DNA of 64,000 bases from Cymodocea nodosa (Eukaryota > Streptophyta > Magnoliopsida > Alismatales > Cymodoceaceae). Below the pieces are notes generated by a model that worked only from the letters and a program-made list of their open reading frames with translations, was not told the DNA's origin and did no database searches. Below are positions 11,565 to 23,855 of this stretch, piece after piece. How positions within the stretch are numbered: the stretch's first letter is position 1; every line of letters starts with the position of its first letter. The stretch covers positions 9,377,001 through 9,441,000 of the forward strand of contig CM072340.1 of NCBI GenBank assembly GCA_036874045.1, given 5' to 3'. The position numbers were made by a program, and so were the translations under genes.

Positions 11565-12483
11565 ACTTATACATGGTCATCGTTATACTTGCAATTTTCC
11601 CTGTTATGGTCAGAAAAAGAAAACCTTCATTTAGCATGGAACGACCATTGCAAATTAGAAATGACCAAAATTCAAAAGGCAATATGCAATTCACAAAATG
11701 GTGTCTTGAGGTTTCTACACGAAGACTGCAGTGAAAACAACAAATATTTTCATTCCATTCCTTTTTTGCTAAATACTCTTTAGTAAGTAACTTGTCATGA
11801 AGGACGGTAAAAGTCAAAATTTTAGCTTTAAAAAGTATGCTTTAGCTCAATTCTCTATTTATAAGATTAATAGAGCATGATTTGATAGCACCATTACTTG
11901 ATAAGTTCCACGTTATAATATCAGGCTCGGAGGAGAGATAAGTAGAGTTTATGATGGATGATAACCTTAAGATTAAAGCAAAATCTTTCAAATTGGTAGA
12001 AAGTAAGTTTACCAGTTTTCGTTTAATGGTCATAGGTTTAATTGCTTTAGCAACCGAGATTTCAGGATGGTCAAGAATTTGGTATAAAATAGGAAAGTTA
12101 AATATTAAAATGCCACAATCGTTCCAAATATTATTCCAGTAAAAAAGTCATTTCCATTAATCACTTGGAAAGTACTAAAGGTAGAAAAATGAGCTTAGAT
12201 CTTTAACATTCCAGAAGATTTATTTCCTAGGGGGGCTATAACATTAATGATCCAGAAAATTAACCACCTTAATAAGTCAGTCCAAGGTTGATTTCTATTA
12301 TTACCAAAGAGAGACTAAATTAGCTTTCCTTTAAGAGCCAAAAAGAAAATTCTGAGACTGAGAATACTTGGTCCTTCAAATTCGTTTGTTCCACAAATGT
12401 GAGACCACTTTATACAAGAGTATTTAGATATCCCATATCTAGAAATACCTTGAAAGAAGTCTCTTCTTAGTTTATCATTTTTT
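11565..12483 (-). mobile_element. L1-type LINE, zf-RVT half
   Basis: The - strand gives the late RT linker and zf-RVT of plant L1 ORF2: KLRRDFFQGISRYGISKYSC near the upper end, a PWTDLLRW block, then LHDKLLTKEYLAKKEWNENI followed by CCFHC...HHFVNCILPFEFW, a Cys/His zinc-binding array. The companion RT piece is at 14205-14645; the solo LTR 12546-14190 separates them. It is 3'-truncated with no poly(A). Confidence 0.8.
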
Positions 12484-12545
12484 TTTCTACCTTAACTAAA
12501 AGGTAGAAATTGAACTAAGGACAAAATTTAAAGAGTAAGCTTATT

Positions 12546-14190
12546 TGTTTAGAATGAAAAAATGCATAATATTAACGGTTAAATGATGGTTAATTGCATA
12601 ATATTTAGCTTATCATATGAGAATTAAGTCATTATGTTATAATTGCACGATTACGAGCCTTAACAGAAAAATATGCCTAATTAAATGAAATTAGTGTTAA
12701 TTAAGTTTATTTCTGAACTATCGGTGAGTTATAAGTCTTTTTAATTTCGTAAGTATCTGAAATATCTATTATTTTGGAGAGTTATATTTTATGTACTGGA
12801 CAGTTTTGTTTTAAATGCTTAGTTAAATAAACAGAATAAGTTCGTTGAGTTACACTAACTCCACGAACTTGTTAATTTTTAATATGCATTATAAGTTGTT
12901 GTAGGAACAAGAAAATTAAAGGAAAACCCCATGATCACACGTATCTGGTAGGAATAAATCGTAGAATAAAGAAGAAATCATCATCGTAGATTAGAAGAGA
13001 GGAAAATCCAACTAGTCAATTAAGAGGAGGCAGTTACTACTGAAGAAAAATATAAAAGGAAGAGGAGATGAACGAAGAGGAGGTGGAGAATTGTGTTAAC
13101 TACGGGAAATGTCAGAAGTTCCCTGAAGCTCCACAACACCACCAAAATCACCAACCATCGGAGGTCTGTGAGGATACTTTCCGGATGTTGGGTTGATTTC
13201 GAGCCAAACATAGTGACTAACAACCACTGTGAGGAGTGATCGCATCGCAAGAAGGGAAGCCATTTTCACCAAGCATTGACTCATATCTCAGGAGATTGTA
13301 AAGCTTCTAGCCTTGATTTTGGGTTGATACCAGTATGTTGAAGAGGAGATCAACTTATAATTCTTGGTTCGTGATTCTATAGGGAGAGGAGGCAAGATTG
13401 TAAGTAATTAAATTTTCAGTGGTGTAATCACGTCGCATGTAGTGACAAAAGTTTTTACTATCGATAGAGATTTTTACATTTCACCTTTAGCTCATCTTCA
13501 AGAACATATCAAAACAAAAATACCAAAAATAATTAATTATCTATGTTTATATTTAGTATTAAAGTGTTGTATTGTTTGTTTGTATTGTGATTAATGTTAT
13601 CATTATTAGTATTGTGAATGTTTTATGTTTATTTGATTCAGAAAATAGAAAATAGTTTATTACTTATTGAACTTGATTCGTGTAGAATACTAAAAATCTT
13701 AATGGTTACTATTTAGAATATTTGAATGTTAGTGTTGCTTAACGACAAATCTTAGATTAACTAACATTAAAGAGCTTAATTAATGTTATTTACATTCTGT
13801 GGAACCGCCCAATGGTTGGCCGAATTCCTCTGTGAATAACAGTATTTAACTAGAAATGTAGGCTTATGGAGTTAACTTAAGTCTACGAAGTTAGTCTGTT
13901 GAGTTAATTATAACTTCACAAATTAAGTTTGTTGAGTTAACTGTAACTCAACGAAGTGCTTAACTGAACACATATAAACTCCAATATAAAAATAAAAATA
14001 GTACACAATTCTTACTCAATCTTTGTGGGATCGACCTATACTTGCACACAAATACAATATACATTGTGCACTTGTAGTTAAAATACAAATTGAACTTAAT
14101 ATTTAATTTGTGTGAAAAGTTGTTTGTTTACTTCTAAAAGAATTTATCAATATAAGCATAAAAATAAATCAAACAGATTTTCACACTGAA
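12546..14190 (+). mobile_element. Family A gypsy solo LTR (LTR1)
   Basis: It begins TGTTTAGAATGAAAAAATGC, the shared 5' terminus of all family A LTRs here. It carries a TATAAAAG promoter box near 13050 and a mid-LTR block conserved with 20.7, 22.8, 36.1 and 38.5 kb. A tail (cttgcacacaaatacaat) is shared with LTR3 to LTR8. Palindromes occur at about 12845 and 13880-13960. No internal region follows: L1 sequence lies on both sides, so it is a solo LTR. The 3' terminus is approximate and no clean target duplication was found. Confidence 0.75.
13096..13284 (-). other. Antisense ORF in LTR1 (62 codons)
   Basis: This ORF, opposite to the LTR's own direction, starts MSQCLVKMASLLAMRSLLTV and includes INPTSGKYPHRPPMVGDFGG. 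Related ORFs starting MSQ/MSW and sharing the YPHRP.MV block are present in LTR2, LTR3, LTR6 and (frameshifted) LTR8. I recognise no family. It may only reflect LTR conservation. Confidence 0.4.
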
Positions 14191-14204
14191 CACTACCCCT
14201 GCAA

Positions 14205-14645
14205 GAAAGATATTATTTCAATAGTTGTCTAATTTACGAGAAGTTTTGTCTATTACTTTGACCCAATCACTATTTGTAACTTTTTATGGAGAAAAGGAAG
14301 GCCTAAATAAGGAATAAGAAGCTTTTGTTCTCTACGACCAAAAAATGGTACAAAAGGAATTAACCATATTATCTCTAATGTTAACACCAACTATGGAGGA
14401 ATTTTAAAATTAATTTTAAGCCCCAAATAGATTGGAAGAGACAAATGATTCTTTTGAAGTTGATTATATTCTCCAATGGAAGAATCTAAGAAAAAAATAG
14501 AGTCATCCAAGATTTGAATATAAGGACCATCATTAGTAAAGATAATTCCTTTTGTAAGGTTATTATCTTTACCCAATTGGATTAAACAATCTAGGTAAAA
14601 GGTTACAACTAGAAAAAAAAATGGTAATTAAAGGTCTCCTTGCAT
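14205..14645 (-). mobile_element. L1-type LINE, RT half
   Basis: The - strand gives plant L1 RT: SRLIQLGKDNNL-like block, then ILDDSIFFLDSSIGEYNQL containing the catalytic DDS region, then LGLKINFK and YLGLPFSIK. Stops and frameshifts are present. It is the upstream half of the L1 whose zf-RVT half lies at 11565-12483. Confidence 0.8.
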
Positions 14646-14649
14646 GAGT

Positions 14650-16015
14650 CCATTAGACCTATTACACTTGATGAATGGACAACTAAATTAGAAGTCATGC
14701 AAGATCAATAAGTTAATATGAATGAATAGTTACAATCCGAGAATGTGCATCAAGTACAAAATATGAAGATATATGATATTACAAATGAAATAGGAATTGA
14801 GAAAATTAATCTACTTGCAAAAATGCAAGAAAACCATGAAATTTTTGAGAATATAGAAAATGTATATGTCACATTGAAATTTGGAACTTATGTGCCACCT
14901 AGAATTCAAAAAGAAAGTGAGGTATATGTAAGTAAAAACAATCTTGAAATAGAAAATGAACCTATAATATCTAAAGATGTAGAAATGAATGAAGAAAAAT
15001 TTAAATCTGAAAGTAAAATTGCAAATGAACAAGAAAAAGAAAAAAATAAGATAAAATCTAAAGGAAATTAAGTACAAGAAAATGGATCCTTTAAATTATA
15101 AGCATTAGCTCCATATCTTAAAAGATTAAAATAAATATTTCTTAAAAAATAAGAGAAAATTTGAGAAATATTTGAAAAAGTATAAGTTACATTCTTTTGT
15201 TAGATTTATTGTAGAAAATGCTACATTGTGCTAAATTTCTTAAGGATTAGTGTACTAAAAAGAGAGATAGGAAAGTGTTGAAAAAAGTTTTTTTTATAGA
15301 GCAGAGTAGTTCTTTATTTCTACCTTAGATTCCTAAAAAGTTATCTAACCTAGGAATACTTGTTATATCATGCACAATAGGTAATATAATTTTGGAAAGA
15401 ATCTTAATAGACCTAGGTGCAGATATAAATGTTATGTTAAGTGATATATTTTTATTATTAGGGTTAGAGGCTTAAATCCTACTAGTATTATAATTTAATT
15501 AGTAGATCGAAGTATAAGATATCCTAGAGAAAAAATCAATGATGTCTTGATTAAAGTTAAGAACTTCATTTATCCTATGGATATTGTTGTTTTGGATTCC
15601 TAAAAGACTATGAATCAGAACAATGGTATGTCTTTAATTTTGGAAATGCCATTTCTAGCAACTTCAAGGGCAATTATAAATTACAAAAGTGAAATAATGA
15701 AATTAACCTATGGTAACGAGGACACTCAACTAAATATTTTTAAATCAGAAGGAAATAAAGGTTTAGACATATTTGTGCACATTATAAACTTTCTAGAAGA
15801 TGAAGGAGATGTGCTAGAAGATGTGATTTAGGAAGAATTAAATAGACAATTAAATACTGAAAAATTAAAAGAAAGTGAAAATATAGATAAAGACTTAAGC
15901 ATAGAAATTATAAGAGATCAAGAGGAATTAGATATCAAGAATGAAAATGTTAAATTAGGAGCTTTGGTTGTAAATGGTTAGTGTTTGGACTAAAATATTA
16001 CATATTTTTATAGGT
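14650..16015 (+). pseudogene. Family A gypsy gag-protease fragment
   Basis: A truncated + strand copy of the gag/protease region also found on the - strand at 28.5-30.3 and 33.2-35.0 kb. From 14660: the C-terminal gag coiled region (TLDEWTTKLEVMQDQ), the VTLKFGTYVPPRIQKE box (14870-14920), then protease with LIDLGADINVML near 15400-15430 (Athila/Tat-type DLGA.IN.MP box) and LVDRSIRYPRE-like and TSRAIINYKS blocks. Many stops. It breaks off at 16015 where LTR B begins. Upstream gag, RT and integrase are absent. Confidence 0.75.
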
Positions 16016-16021
16016 TTTTAT

Positions 16022-17588
16022 TGGTTAATTAGATTTACATGATACTTATTAAAGTCATATTATGTATTTATTACAATATTTAACCAATTCATAACCAAAC
16101 TCCATTTTTTACAAATTCTATGTATAATTTGATATTTTGATGTGTTTATTGTTTTGAAGAGATTATAAATCAATGGAAAATCAAGGAAATTGATGATTAA
16201 ATGAGGAAGGTCAAGTGGGATTTAATCCCAACCGTTGGATCAAGGATTGATCTCCCAACATGGAAACAACTCCTTATAAAAGGAGTGGTGCATGTATAGG
16301 ACTTCTCTCTTGCTCCCTTTGGATACACATGCCTCCACCTCATTCCACAAGCTGCCCTCCTCACTTCCAAAGGAGAAGCTCATGATCTTGAAGAAAGGAA
16401 GAAGACTAGCAGCCATTCCTCCACACTTCCAACTTGGATTCATCCTTAAAGCTCATTCCACAAGTCATCTCCACCAATACTCCTTCATCCCCTCACATAC
16501 AAGCAAAGGCAACTACACTTCCTTTTTCTTGTGAGCATTTTTCCTCCATCATTTCTTCACTCCACGTCTTCCCATAATTTAGATGTACATTTATCTTTAA
16601 GTTTACAATAGATTTACGTATTTAGATGTAAGTTTCTTCAAGTTTTATTGTATCAAACCGTTTATAGTAGATAGATTTATATTTTTATGTGTTAATGCAT
16701 TTGTATTTGAGAAACCTTATTATTTATTTGCTAAAATCATAAAAACAAAAGTGTTTGATGTTCTATTATCATGTATTGATGTTTACGGATGCTCCTATAA
16801 AGAAATATTATTGTGTTATGTGTGAAAAAATTCATGTATGATGAAGATCTTGCATGCTTGTTTGCAGATCCACATTTCTTCCATTCTATGTTTAACCCAA
16901 GAATTGATATTTGATCAAGAACTTATTTGCTTGATTAAAAATTTTAAAAAATTACATAATCGTGCCATTATAAGTATGTTTCGATTCTATGAAATTTCAT
17001 AACAGTCTGAGAAGATTTGATACCATTTTCGAGTTTCGATTTAATAAGGTACAAAATTAAGTCTGAGAATATTTTATCTTGTCTATAACTCGTATTGTTT
17101 GAAATTCAGATAGCATAAAAATTAAACTAAATATTCCATTAATATCTACATTTTGTTTATTTTGTAATACCTTTGATTTTGGTATTTTTGGTTGAGTAAT
17201 CAGGAACTTATAAGGTTTTCAAGACACAAATATTAATAGATAGAATTTTCCAATTTTCTGCATCATTTTCAATTTTTGAATTTTCTATCATAGCATTTGT
17301 GCATTTTTAAGTGTACAATTTTTTCTCTAAAGTCCACATTAATATATCTGATTGAGATTAAATTTTTAGTCTAATCTGTTGGTTGGTTGATAAATTAAAA
17401 TGCCATGGATCTAGCATTTATGTTGCCTAATCTATATTTGAAAAGTGTTAGCTTGCAATTTTCATATAGTTAAAGTCCTAGATTATCCCCATTTCCTTGT
17501 GGTTCGACTCGTACTTGCAAATGTGCTTCATTAGATGTCGTGCACTTGTGGTCTTATAAATTTAAAACTTCTAAAATACCTAAATAAG
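16022..17588 (+). mobile_element. Family B gypsy 5' LTR
   Basis: This long non-coding block lies directly before a primer-binding site and gag, so by position it is a 5' LTR. It includes a strong TATA box at 16275, a Pro/Ser-codon-rich leader (16290-16540) and an AT-rich end. The exact 5' terminus is uncertain; I placed it where homology to the family A protease fragment stops. No second copy of this LTR is in the window. Confidence 0.6.
16275..16283 (+). promoter_or_regulatory. TATA box of LTR B
   Basis: TATAAAAGG sits in a GC-neutral pocket of an AT-rich LTR, with a CT-rich leader about 30-60 bp downstream, as expected for an LTR U3/R junction. Confidence 0.6.
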
Positions 17589-17593
17589 TTTTT

Positions 17594-17611
17594 GGTACCG
17601 TTGATGGGGAG
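17594..17611 (+). other. Primer-binding site, family B (tRNA-Asp type)
   Basis: tggtaccgttgatgggga resembles TGGCGCCGTTGCCGGGGA, the complement of the tRNA-Asp 3' end used by Athila/Tat gypsy elements. The differences are mainly C-to-T transitions. It starts a few bases after the LTR B end. Confidence 0.75.
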
Positions 17612-17619
17612 ATTAGCAC

Positions 17620-19572
17620 AATATAATTTAGGTTTTAATTATTGATTTAGATTTGGCTTTTAAGTGACTTGGTTGTGCATCTCCAAAGGAGGTAATTATG
17701 AAGAATAATTTCTATGCCTTTGAAGATGAATGTTCTCTTTATTGTGACATATGTCATGTAAAGGGGCATATCACAACTAAATGTATTTTTTATCATTATC
17801 CACCTCAACTATTAGAAATTGTTAAACAATGCACTAGATGTTTAATGCTAGGTTATAATGAAGAAGAATGCTTACAAAATCCTGAAGATGAAATGGTAAA
17901 GGCCATTAATTCAATTCATTACTATCATGAAGAAAATGAATGTCAAAATTATTATATACTCAACCAATTATTTATGAAGAATCAATAGAAGAAAAAGAAT
18001 TTAGAATTGTGAGTGAGGTGCAAACCTTAGGGAAACAAATTGAAGATCTAGCTAGGGGGTAGAAGAAGGGGGTTATGAGATAAATCCACCATTAGGATTA
18101 GAAGAGCCTTCAACCCAACCTAGTAAGGAGGTAGAGCACCAATTTCAAATTAATAAAGAAAGAGAACAAGAGAACAACTTAGAAAATATTGTAATAATTA
18201 AGGATAATGACCAAGATAGTGGGAAAAACCTAAGTGAAGTGAGTGACTTGGTAGGTGCTTATGTAATACTTAGATTAGGTATAGTCACTCATAAGACCCC
18301 ACTCATGAGAGAAGAAAATGAAGTAATTAGATAAGAAGAAGAAAATAAGGAAAATGAGAAAATTGAAAATCAACAAAGTAACTTAGATGTAGAGGGAGTA
18401 GATGTAGAATCTAATGAAAATCATCTAGAACCTACTCAACCTGTAGCTTTTGCACCTTATCCTGATAGGTTAAAATCAAATGAAAATATAAAAGATGAAG
18501 ACATTAAAAGAATTTTTGAACAAGTGCAAGTTAATATACCTCTATTGAAATTATTAAAACAAATGTCTAACTGTGCTAAATTTTTTAAGGAGTGGTGTAC
18601 TAAGAAGAGAACCAGGAAAGTCATTAAGAGAGCCTTTCTAGCTCAAAAAGCTAGTTCTCCCTTCACCAACCAACTTCTACTCAAGTTAGATGATCCAGAC
18701 ACTCCATTGATTTCTTGTACCATTGGGAATCAAACGTTGGATAAAACACTCATAGATTTGGGAGCTAGAATTAATGAAATGCCTAGTAGTGTTTTGAATT
18801 CCTAGGATTGGAGGGCTTGGTAAGCACCAAAATAATTGTACAATTAGCTGATAGGTCTTTAAGATATCCTCGAGGGAAGATCGAGGATATCTTAATTAGG
18901 ATTAGAAATTTTATTTACCCTGTAGATTTTATAGTTTTAGGAACCTGCACTTCTTTACTTAAATCTGATTTTATTCCTCTAATTTTGGGTAGACCATTTT
19001 TGGTTATTGTTGAGGTAGTGATTAATTGTAAGTTAGGTGTCATGAGATTATCTTATGGAGATAAGAGAATTGAGTTAAATGTTTTCCATCCTAAAGGAGG
19101 AGTAGCTGAAGAACATGAAGATGATGAAGTAAGTGCACAAATGCTCTAATTTTTAGAAGATGAAGAGGATGGAATGGATGAGATTGTGTAGGTAAAGATG
19201 CTAAAGGTTTTTAATGACTCAAACTCTGGAATGAGATGTGTTAATGATGAAGTTGAGATCATTGGAGGAGAGGATGAGGAGAGCCAAGTTTGGGAATTCC
19301 CCACCAACCCTCTACACGAACTCCCAACTTTAGAAGCTCCTTCCTTAGAGTTGAAGCCCTTACCTAATAATTTAAAATATGGATTTTTAGGAGATCATGA
19401 GACCTTTCTAGTGATTATTGAAAATGATTTGTTTAGAGAACAAGAGCTGAGTTTGTTAGATTTGTTGAGAGAATTTAAAGAAGCTATTGGTTGGACTATG
19501 GCAGATATCAAGGGTATAAGTCTTGCCATCTACCAACATAAGATTTATTTGGAGGATAATGCTATGCCCTCT
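17620..19572 (+). pseudogene. Family B gypsy gag, protease and start of RT
   Basis: A broken Athila/Tat-like polyprotein. From ATG 17698 it starts almost at once with two Cys/His knuckle-like motifs (CDICHVKGHITTKC and CTRCLMLGYNEEEC), with no capsid domain before them. After frameshifts come the protease (TLIDLGARINEMPSS near 18750-18790; QLADRSLRYPRGKIEDIL; ILGRPFLVI) and the beginning of RT (EAIGWTMADIKGISLAI at 19470-19530, then IYLEDNAMPS). At 19573 the RT is cut by LTR2 of family A, directly after the codons for MPS. The rest of B cannot be identified with certainty. Confidence 0.8.
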
Positions 19573-20096
19573 TGTTTAGAATGAAAAAATGTATAATATT
19601 AACGGTTAAATGATGGTTAATTGCATAATATTTAGCTTATCATATGAGAATTAAGCCATTATGTTATAATTGCACTGTTATATGCTTTGATTAAAGAATC
19701 TGCTTAATTTTAGGGAATTAATGTTAATTTAGTACATTTTTGAAGTGTTGGTAAGTCATTAGTATCCGAATTTTCTGATATTTCGGACAGTTATGTTTAA
19801 TATACTGAACATATTTCAGATAGTTATGTTTAACATACCGAACATGTATCAGATAGATATGTTTAAATTGTCGAATAGTTATGTTTTAAAAGAATATTTT
19901 ATTATTTCCTGAAGTACACATGTCGAAACCATAATGCATGACTTAAGTGAACTTTCGGTGAGTTATCTACAACTATCTGAAATTGCAGTTGGGCATTGGA
20001 TAGTTATATGTGTAACTCTTCGAAATTTTCTTTTACTTATAAAATAGCTGTGGACACGTGTCATGTTCTGGGAAAGTGACTTAAGTGGATTTTCGA

Positions 20097-20450
20097 TGAG
20101 TTATCTCTAACTATCCGAAATGCATCTAAGCATCAGATAGTTAGACCTGTAACTCTCCGAAATGTTTCTTTTATTATTAAATTGCTGCTGACACGTGTCG
20201 AGATCTGGTAGATTTACTTAAGTTATATATCAGTGAGTTATTTGTAACTATCCGAAATGCATATGAGCATTAGATAGTTAAGTTTGTAACTATCCGAAAT
20301 GCATCTAGGCATCAGATAGTTAAGTTTGTAAATATCCGAAATGCACCTAAGCATCAGATAGTTAAATTTATGCACGTGTTTTATAGTTAAATCAACGAAG
20401 CAAGTCCGTTGAGTTATCTGTAACTCCACGGACTATTTATTTTCTAATAT
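20097..20450. repeat. Palindrome array in LTR2
   Basis: Tandem units of 42 bp built on agcatcagatagttaagttt followed by gtaactatccgaaatgc start at 20266, 20308 and 20350, with two further looser pairs upstream. A gttgagtta...taactccacgg pair follows at about 20409-20435. Each unit folds on itself (gatagtta against taactatc). Confidence 0.85.
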
Positions 20451-20526
20451 GCTACTGTAGCGGTTGTAGAAACAAGACAACTGGAAGGAAAAACCACAAT
20501 CACACGTATTACGTAGGGAGAAGAAA

Positions 20527-20874
20527 TCATCGTCGTTGATATGAATGAAGGAAATCCAACCGATCATTCAAGTAGAAGTAATTACCACTAAAGAAATATA
20601 AAAGAAAAGAAGAAAATGAAGTAGGGTGTGATCGATGGGTATGGCTAGTGTGTACAGAGGAGAAGCATCGAGCTTTCTGTAGGCATTGTCGGCAATTCTC
20701 TGAAGTACCACACCAACCGTCATCACCACCACCATAATCACTAACTATCGGAGCTCTATGAGGATACTTTCCTGATGTCGGGTCGATTCCGAGCCAAATA
20801 TAGTGCCTAACAACCACTGTGAGGAGTGATCGCGTCGCAGGAAGGAAAGCCATTTTCACCAAGTGCTGACTCAT
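20527..20874 (-). other. Antisense ORF in LTR2 (115 codons)
   Basis: The longest version of the LTR antisense ORF: it starts MSQHLVKMAFLPATRSLLTV, contains the YPHRAPIVSDYGGG block, then a Cys-rich stretch DGWCGTSENCRQCLQKARC not present in LTR1 or LTR6 because of a local length difference. I recognise no family and there is no ATG-context or promoter evidence. Confidence 0.4.
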
Positions 20875-21192
20875 ATCTCAGGAGATCATAAAGCTTCTAG
20901 CCTTGGCTTCGGGTTGATGCCTGTATGCTGAAGAGGAGATCATCTTGCAATTCTGGACTCGCAATTCTATAGGGAGAGGAGATAGAATTGTAAGTGGTTT
21001 AATTTTCAGTGGTGTAATCGCGTCGCATGTAGTGACGGAAGTATTTACTGTCGACTGAGATTACTTTACATTTCACCTTTCGCCCATTTCCATGTTCATA
21101 TCAAAACAAAAATACCAAAAACAACTTATCTGTGTTTATATTTTGTATTTGAGTGTTGTATTGTTTGTGTTGTATCGTGATTAATGTTGTTG

Positions 21193-21770
21193 ATTGAAAG
21201 CTCGTTACATGGGTACATTAGAAAGCTCTTGTATGATTCAAGCTTGTCAAATTAACTTTTAAAGTACAAAAAAAAAAATACATATACTATTCTGAAAAGA
21301 TACAAGTGTTTTGTGAAATACAGATATCTTATGAATCGAGTATATTTTCTGTTATCTAGAATTGCTGAAATATGAATCTAGAATTGACTTTTGAAGTTGT
21401 TTAATGGAGATACAATTCTTTATTCTACTTGTCTTAATCAGATTGAATTGGATTGTACTTTGTTTCATATGTTGTTGAAATTTCTTCTAGAAATCTTATT
21501 GAAAAATTCAAGTAGACAGATGATGAAAAGAAGAACAAACGATAATATAATTAACACCTATGTGATGATGATATACTTTGTATGTAATTTGCATATATTT
21601 TAAGTATATTTGCAGGTTGATTACTGAAACATACAGAATATCTATATAATAATTTTTATGCTGTATAAAAGAAAAAAAAAGAAGAAGAATTAATTCTAGC
21701 ACTTTTAGAAAGACCAATTAATTAGATCTTAGTTTGCTAAGGGACTAGCAAAATTTAGGTATGGGGGAAG
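21193..21770 (+). mobile_element. Family A 3' internal end with polypurine tract
   Basis: Non-coding AT-rich sequence ending ctaagggactagcaaaattt and aggtatgggggaag immediately before LTR3. The atgggggaag purine run at 21761-21770 is a canonical polypurine tract, marking the + strand 3' end of an element. All coding regions of that copy are missing. Confidence 0.7.
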
Positions 21771-22129
21771 TGTTTAGAATGAAAAAGTGCATATTATTAA
21801 CGGTTAAATGATGGTTAATTGCATAATATTTAGCTTATCATATGAGAATTAAGCCATTATGTTATAATTGCACTATTATATGCTTTAATTAAAGAATCTG
21901 CTTAATTTTGTGGAATTAATGTTAATTTAGTATATTTCTGAACTGTCGATAAGTTGTAGGCTGTGAAATTCTTAAGTATCCGAATTTTCTGATATTTTGG
22001 ACAGTTATGTTTAACTGACCAAACATGTATCGGATAGTTATGTTTAACTTGCCGAACAGTTATGTTTTAAAAGAATATTTTATTATTTTCTGAAGTACAC
22101 GTGTCAAAACCATAATGCATGACTTAAGT

Positions 22130-22510
22130 GAACTTTCGGTGAGTTATCTATAACTATCCGAAATTGCAGTTGGGCATCGGATAGTTATATATGTAACTCT
22201 CCGAAATCTCTTTTTATTTATAAAATAGTTGTGGACACGTGTTATGTTCTAGGAAAGTGACTTAAGTGGATTTTCAGTGAGTTATCTCTAACTATCCGAA
22301 ATTGCAGTTGAGCATCAGATAGTTAAGTTTGTAACTATCCGAAATACATCTGAGCATCAGATAGTTAAGTTTGTAACTATCCGAAATGCATCTGGGCATC
22401 AGATAGTTAAGTTGTAAGTATCCGAAATGCACCTGAGCATCAGATAGTTAAATTTATGCACGTGTTTTATAGTTAAATCAACGAAGAAAGTCCATTGAGT
22501 TATCTGTAAC
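22130..22510. repeat. Palindrome array in LTR3
   Basis: Four tandem units start at 22311, 22353, 22395 and 22436 (spacings 42, 42, 41 bp), each with (a/g)gcatcagatagtta and taactatccgaaatgc arms. Two looser pairs lie upstream at about 22138-22205 and a gagttatctgtaactcc pair lies at about 22496-22512. LTR2 has three tandem units in the same place. Confidence 0.85.
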
Positions 22511-22652
22511 TCCATGGACTATTTATTTTCTAATATGCCACTCTAGCGGTTGCAGAAACAAGACAATTGGAAAAAAAACCACGATTGCACGTATCACGTA
22601 GGGAGAAGAAAGCATTGTCGTTGATATGAATGAAGGAAATCCAACCGACCAT

Positions 22653-22967
22653 TCAAGCAGAAGCAATTACTACTGAAGAAATATAAAAGAAAAGAAGAAA
22701 AAGAAGTAAAAAGGGTGTGTGTGATCGATGGGTATGGCCAGTGTGTATAGAGGAGGAGCACCGAGCTTTCTGCAGGCAACGTCGGCAATTCTCTGAAGTA
22801 TCACACCAACCATCATTACCACCACCATAATCACCAACCATCAAAGGTCTGTGAGGATACTTTCCTGATGTCGGGTCGATTCCGAGCCAAACATAGTGCC
22901 TGACAACCATTGTGAGGAGTGATCGCGTTGCGGGAAGGAAAGTCATTTTCACCAAGCACCAACTCAT
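22653..22967 (-). other. Antisense ORF in LTR3 (104 codons)
   Basis: Homologue of the LTR2 antisense ORF: the start MSWCLVKMTFLPATRSLLTM, the YPHRPLMVGDYGGG block and the Cys-rich DGWCDTSENCRRCLQKARC stretch are all retained in frame. Function unknown. Confidence 0.4.
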
Positions 22968-23855
22968 ATCTTAGGAGATTGTAAAGCTTCTAGCCTTGGC
23001 TTCGGGTTGATGCCTGTATGCTGAAGAGGAGATCATCTTGCAATTCTGGACTCGCAATTCTATAGGGAGAGGACACAGAATTGTAAGTGGTTTAATTTTT
23101 AGTGGTGTAATCACGTCACATGTAGTGACAGAAGTATTTACTGTCGATTGAGATTACTTTACATTTCACCTTTCGCACATTTCCATGTTCATATTAAAAT
23201 AAAAATACCAAAAACAATTTATCTGTGTTTGTATTTTGTATTTGAGTGTTGTATTGTTTGTGTTGTATCGTGATTAATGTTATCCCTGTCAGTGTTGTGA
23301 TTATTTTAGTTTTATAGTTTACTGAAATCGGTTCGTTCAAAAGACTTAAAGATTTTAATGGTTACTGTTTGACTTATCTGAATGTTAGTATTGCCTAATG
23401 ATAAACTCAGTGTTTACTAACATTAAAGAGCTTAATTGATGTTATTTACAATCTATGGAACTGCCCAATGGTTGGTCGAATTCCTCTGTAAATAGCAGTA
23501 TTAAAAAGAAAAGACAAGCTCGTGGAGTTAACTTAAGTCCACGAGGTTAGTCCGTTGAGTTAGCCATAACTCAACGAACTTTGTCTGTTGAGTTAACTAT
23601 AACTCAATAGAGAGCTTCTTGAATATATCAATTTGATTGTTAACAAACAGATAGTTCTCAATTCTTAAGCAATTCCCTATGGGATCGATCTGTACTTGCA
23701 CACTGATACAATAGGCACTGTGCACTTGTAGTTAAAGTACAAATTGGAATTAAGATCTAATTTGTATTAAAGGTTGTTTGCTTACTTCTAAAAAAGAATA
23801 AGCATAAAGATAAATTAACTAAGTAAAAATAGAAGTTAACAAATCCAAGTTTTTC

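Larger units (their letters stand above)
19573..21192 (+). mobile_element. Family A gypsy LTR2 (3'-truncated)
   Basis: It starts TGTTTAGAATGAAAAAATGT inside the family B RT and aligns with LTR3 through the palindrome array and mid-LTR block. Similarity stops near 21192, about 0.58 kb before the LTR end. It is probably the 5' LTR of a copy whose remaining internal region is only the 3' end at 21193-21770. Confidence 0.8.
21771..23847 (+). mobile_element. Family A gypsy LTR3 (complete, 2077 bp)
   Basis: It starts TGTTTAGAATG directly after the polypurine tract and ends atcCA before a primer-binding site, giving the best-defined boundaries of the family. It contains a palindrome array (22130-22510), TATAAAAG at about 22682 and the antisense ORF at 22653-22967. 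A 3' part has further gttgagtta...taactcaac pairs at 23520-23610. Because a polypurine tract precedes it and a primer site follows, it serves as both 3' LTR of one deleted copy and 5' LTR of the next. Confidence 0.85.

Noticed and set aside
12541..12545. ttatt as a target duplication of solo LTR1
   Set aside because: No matching ttatt follows the LTR at the expected place near 14190.
14811..15077. - strand ORF rich in Phe, Ile and Tyr
   Set aside because: Antisense of the Lys/Glu-rich gag region, whose sense reading matches copies A3 and A4.
6850..22510. Palindrome arrays as a CRISPR array
   Set aside because: Spacing and units are irregular, arms change, the spacers are not unique fixed-length inserts, and the context is a plant LTR.
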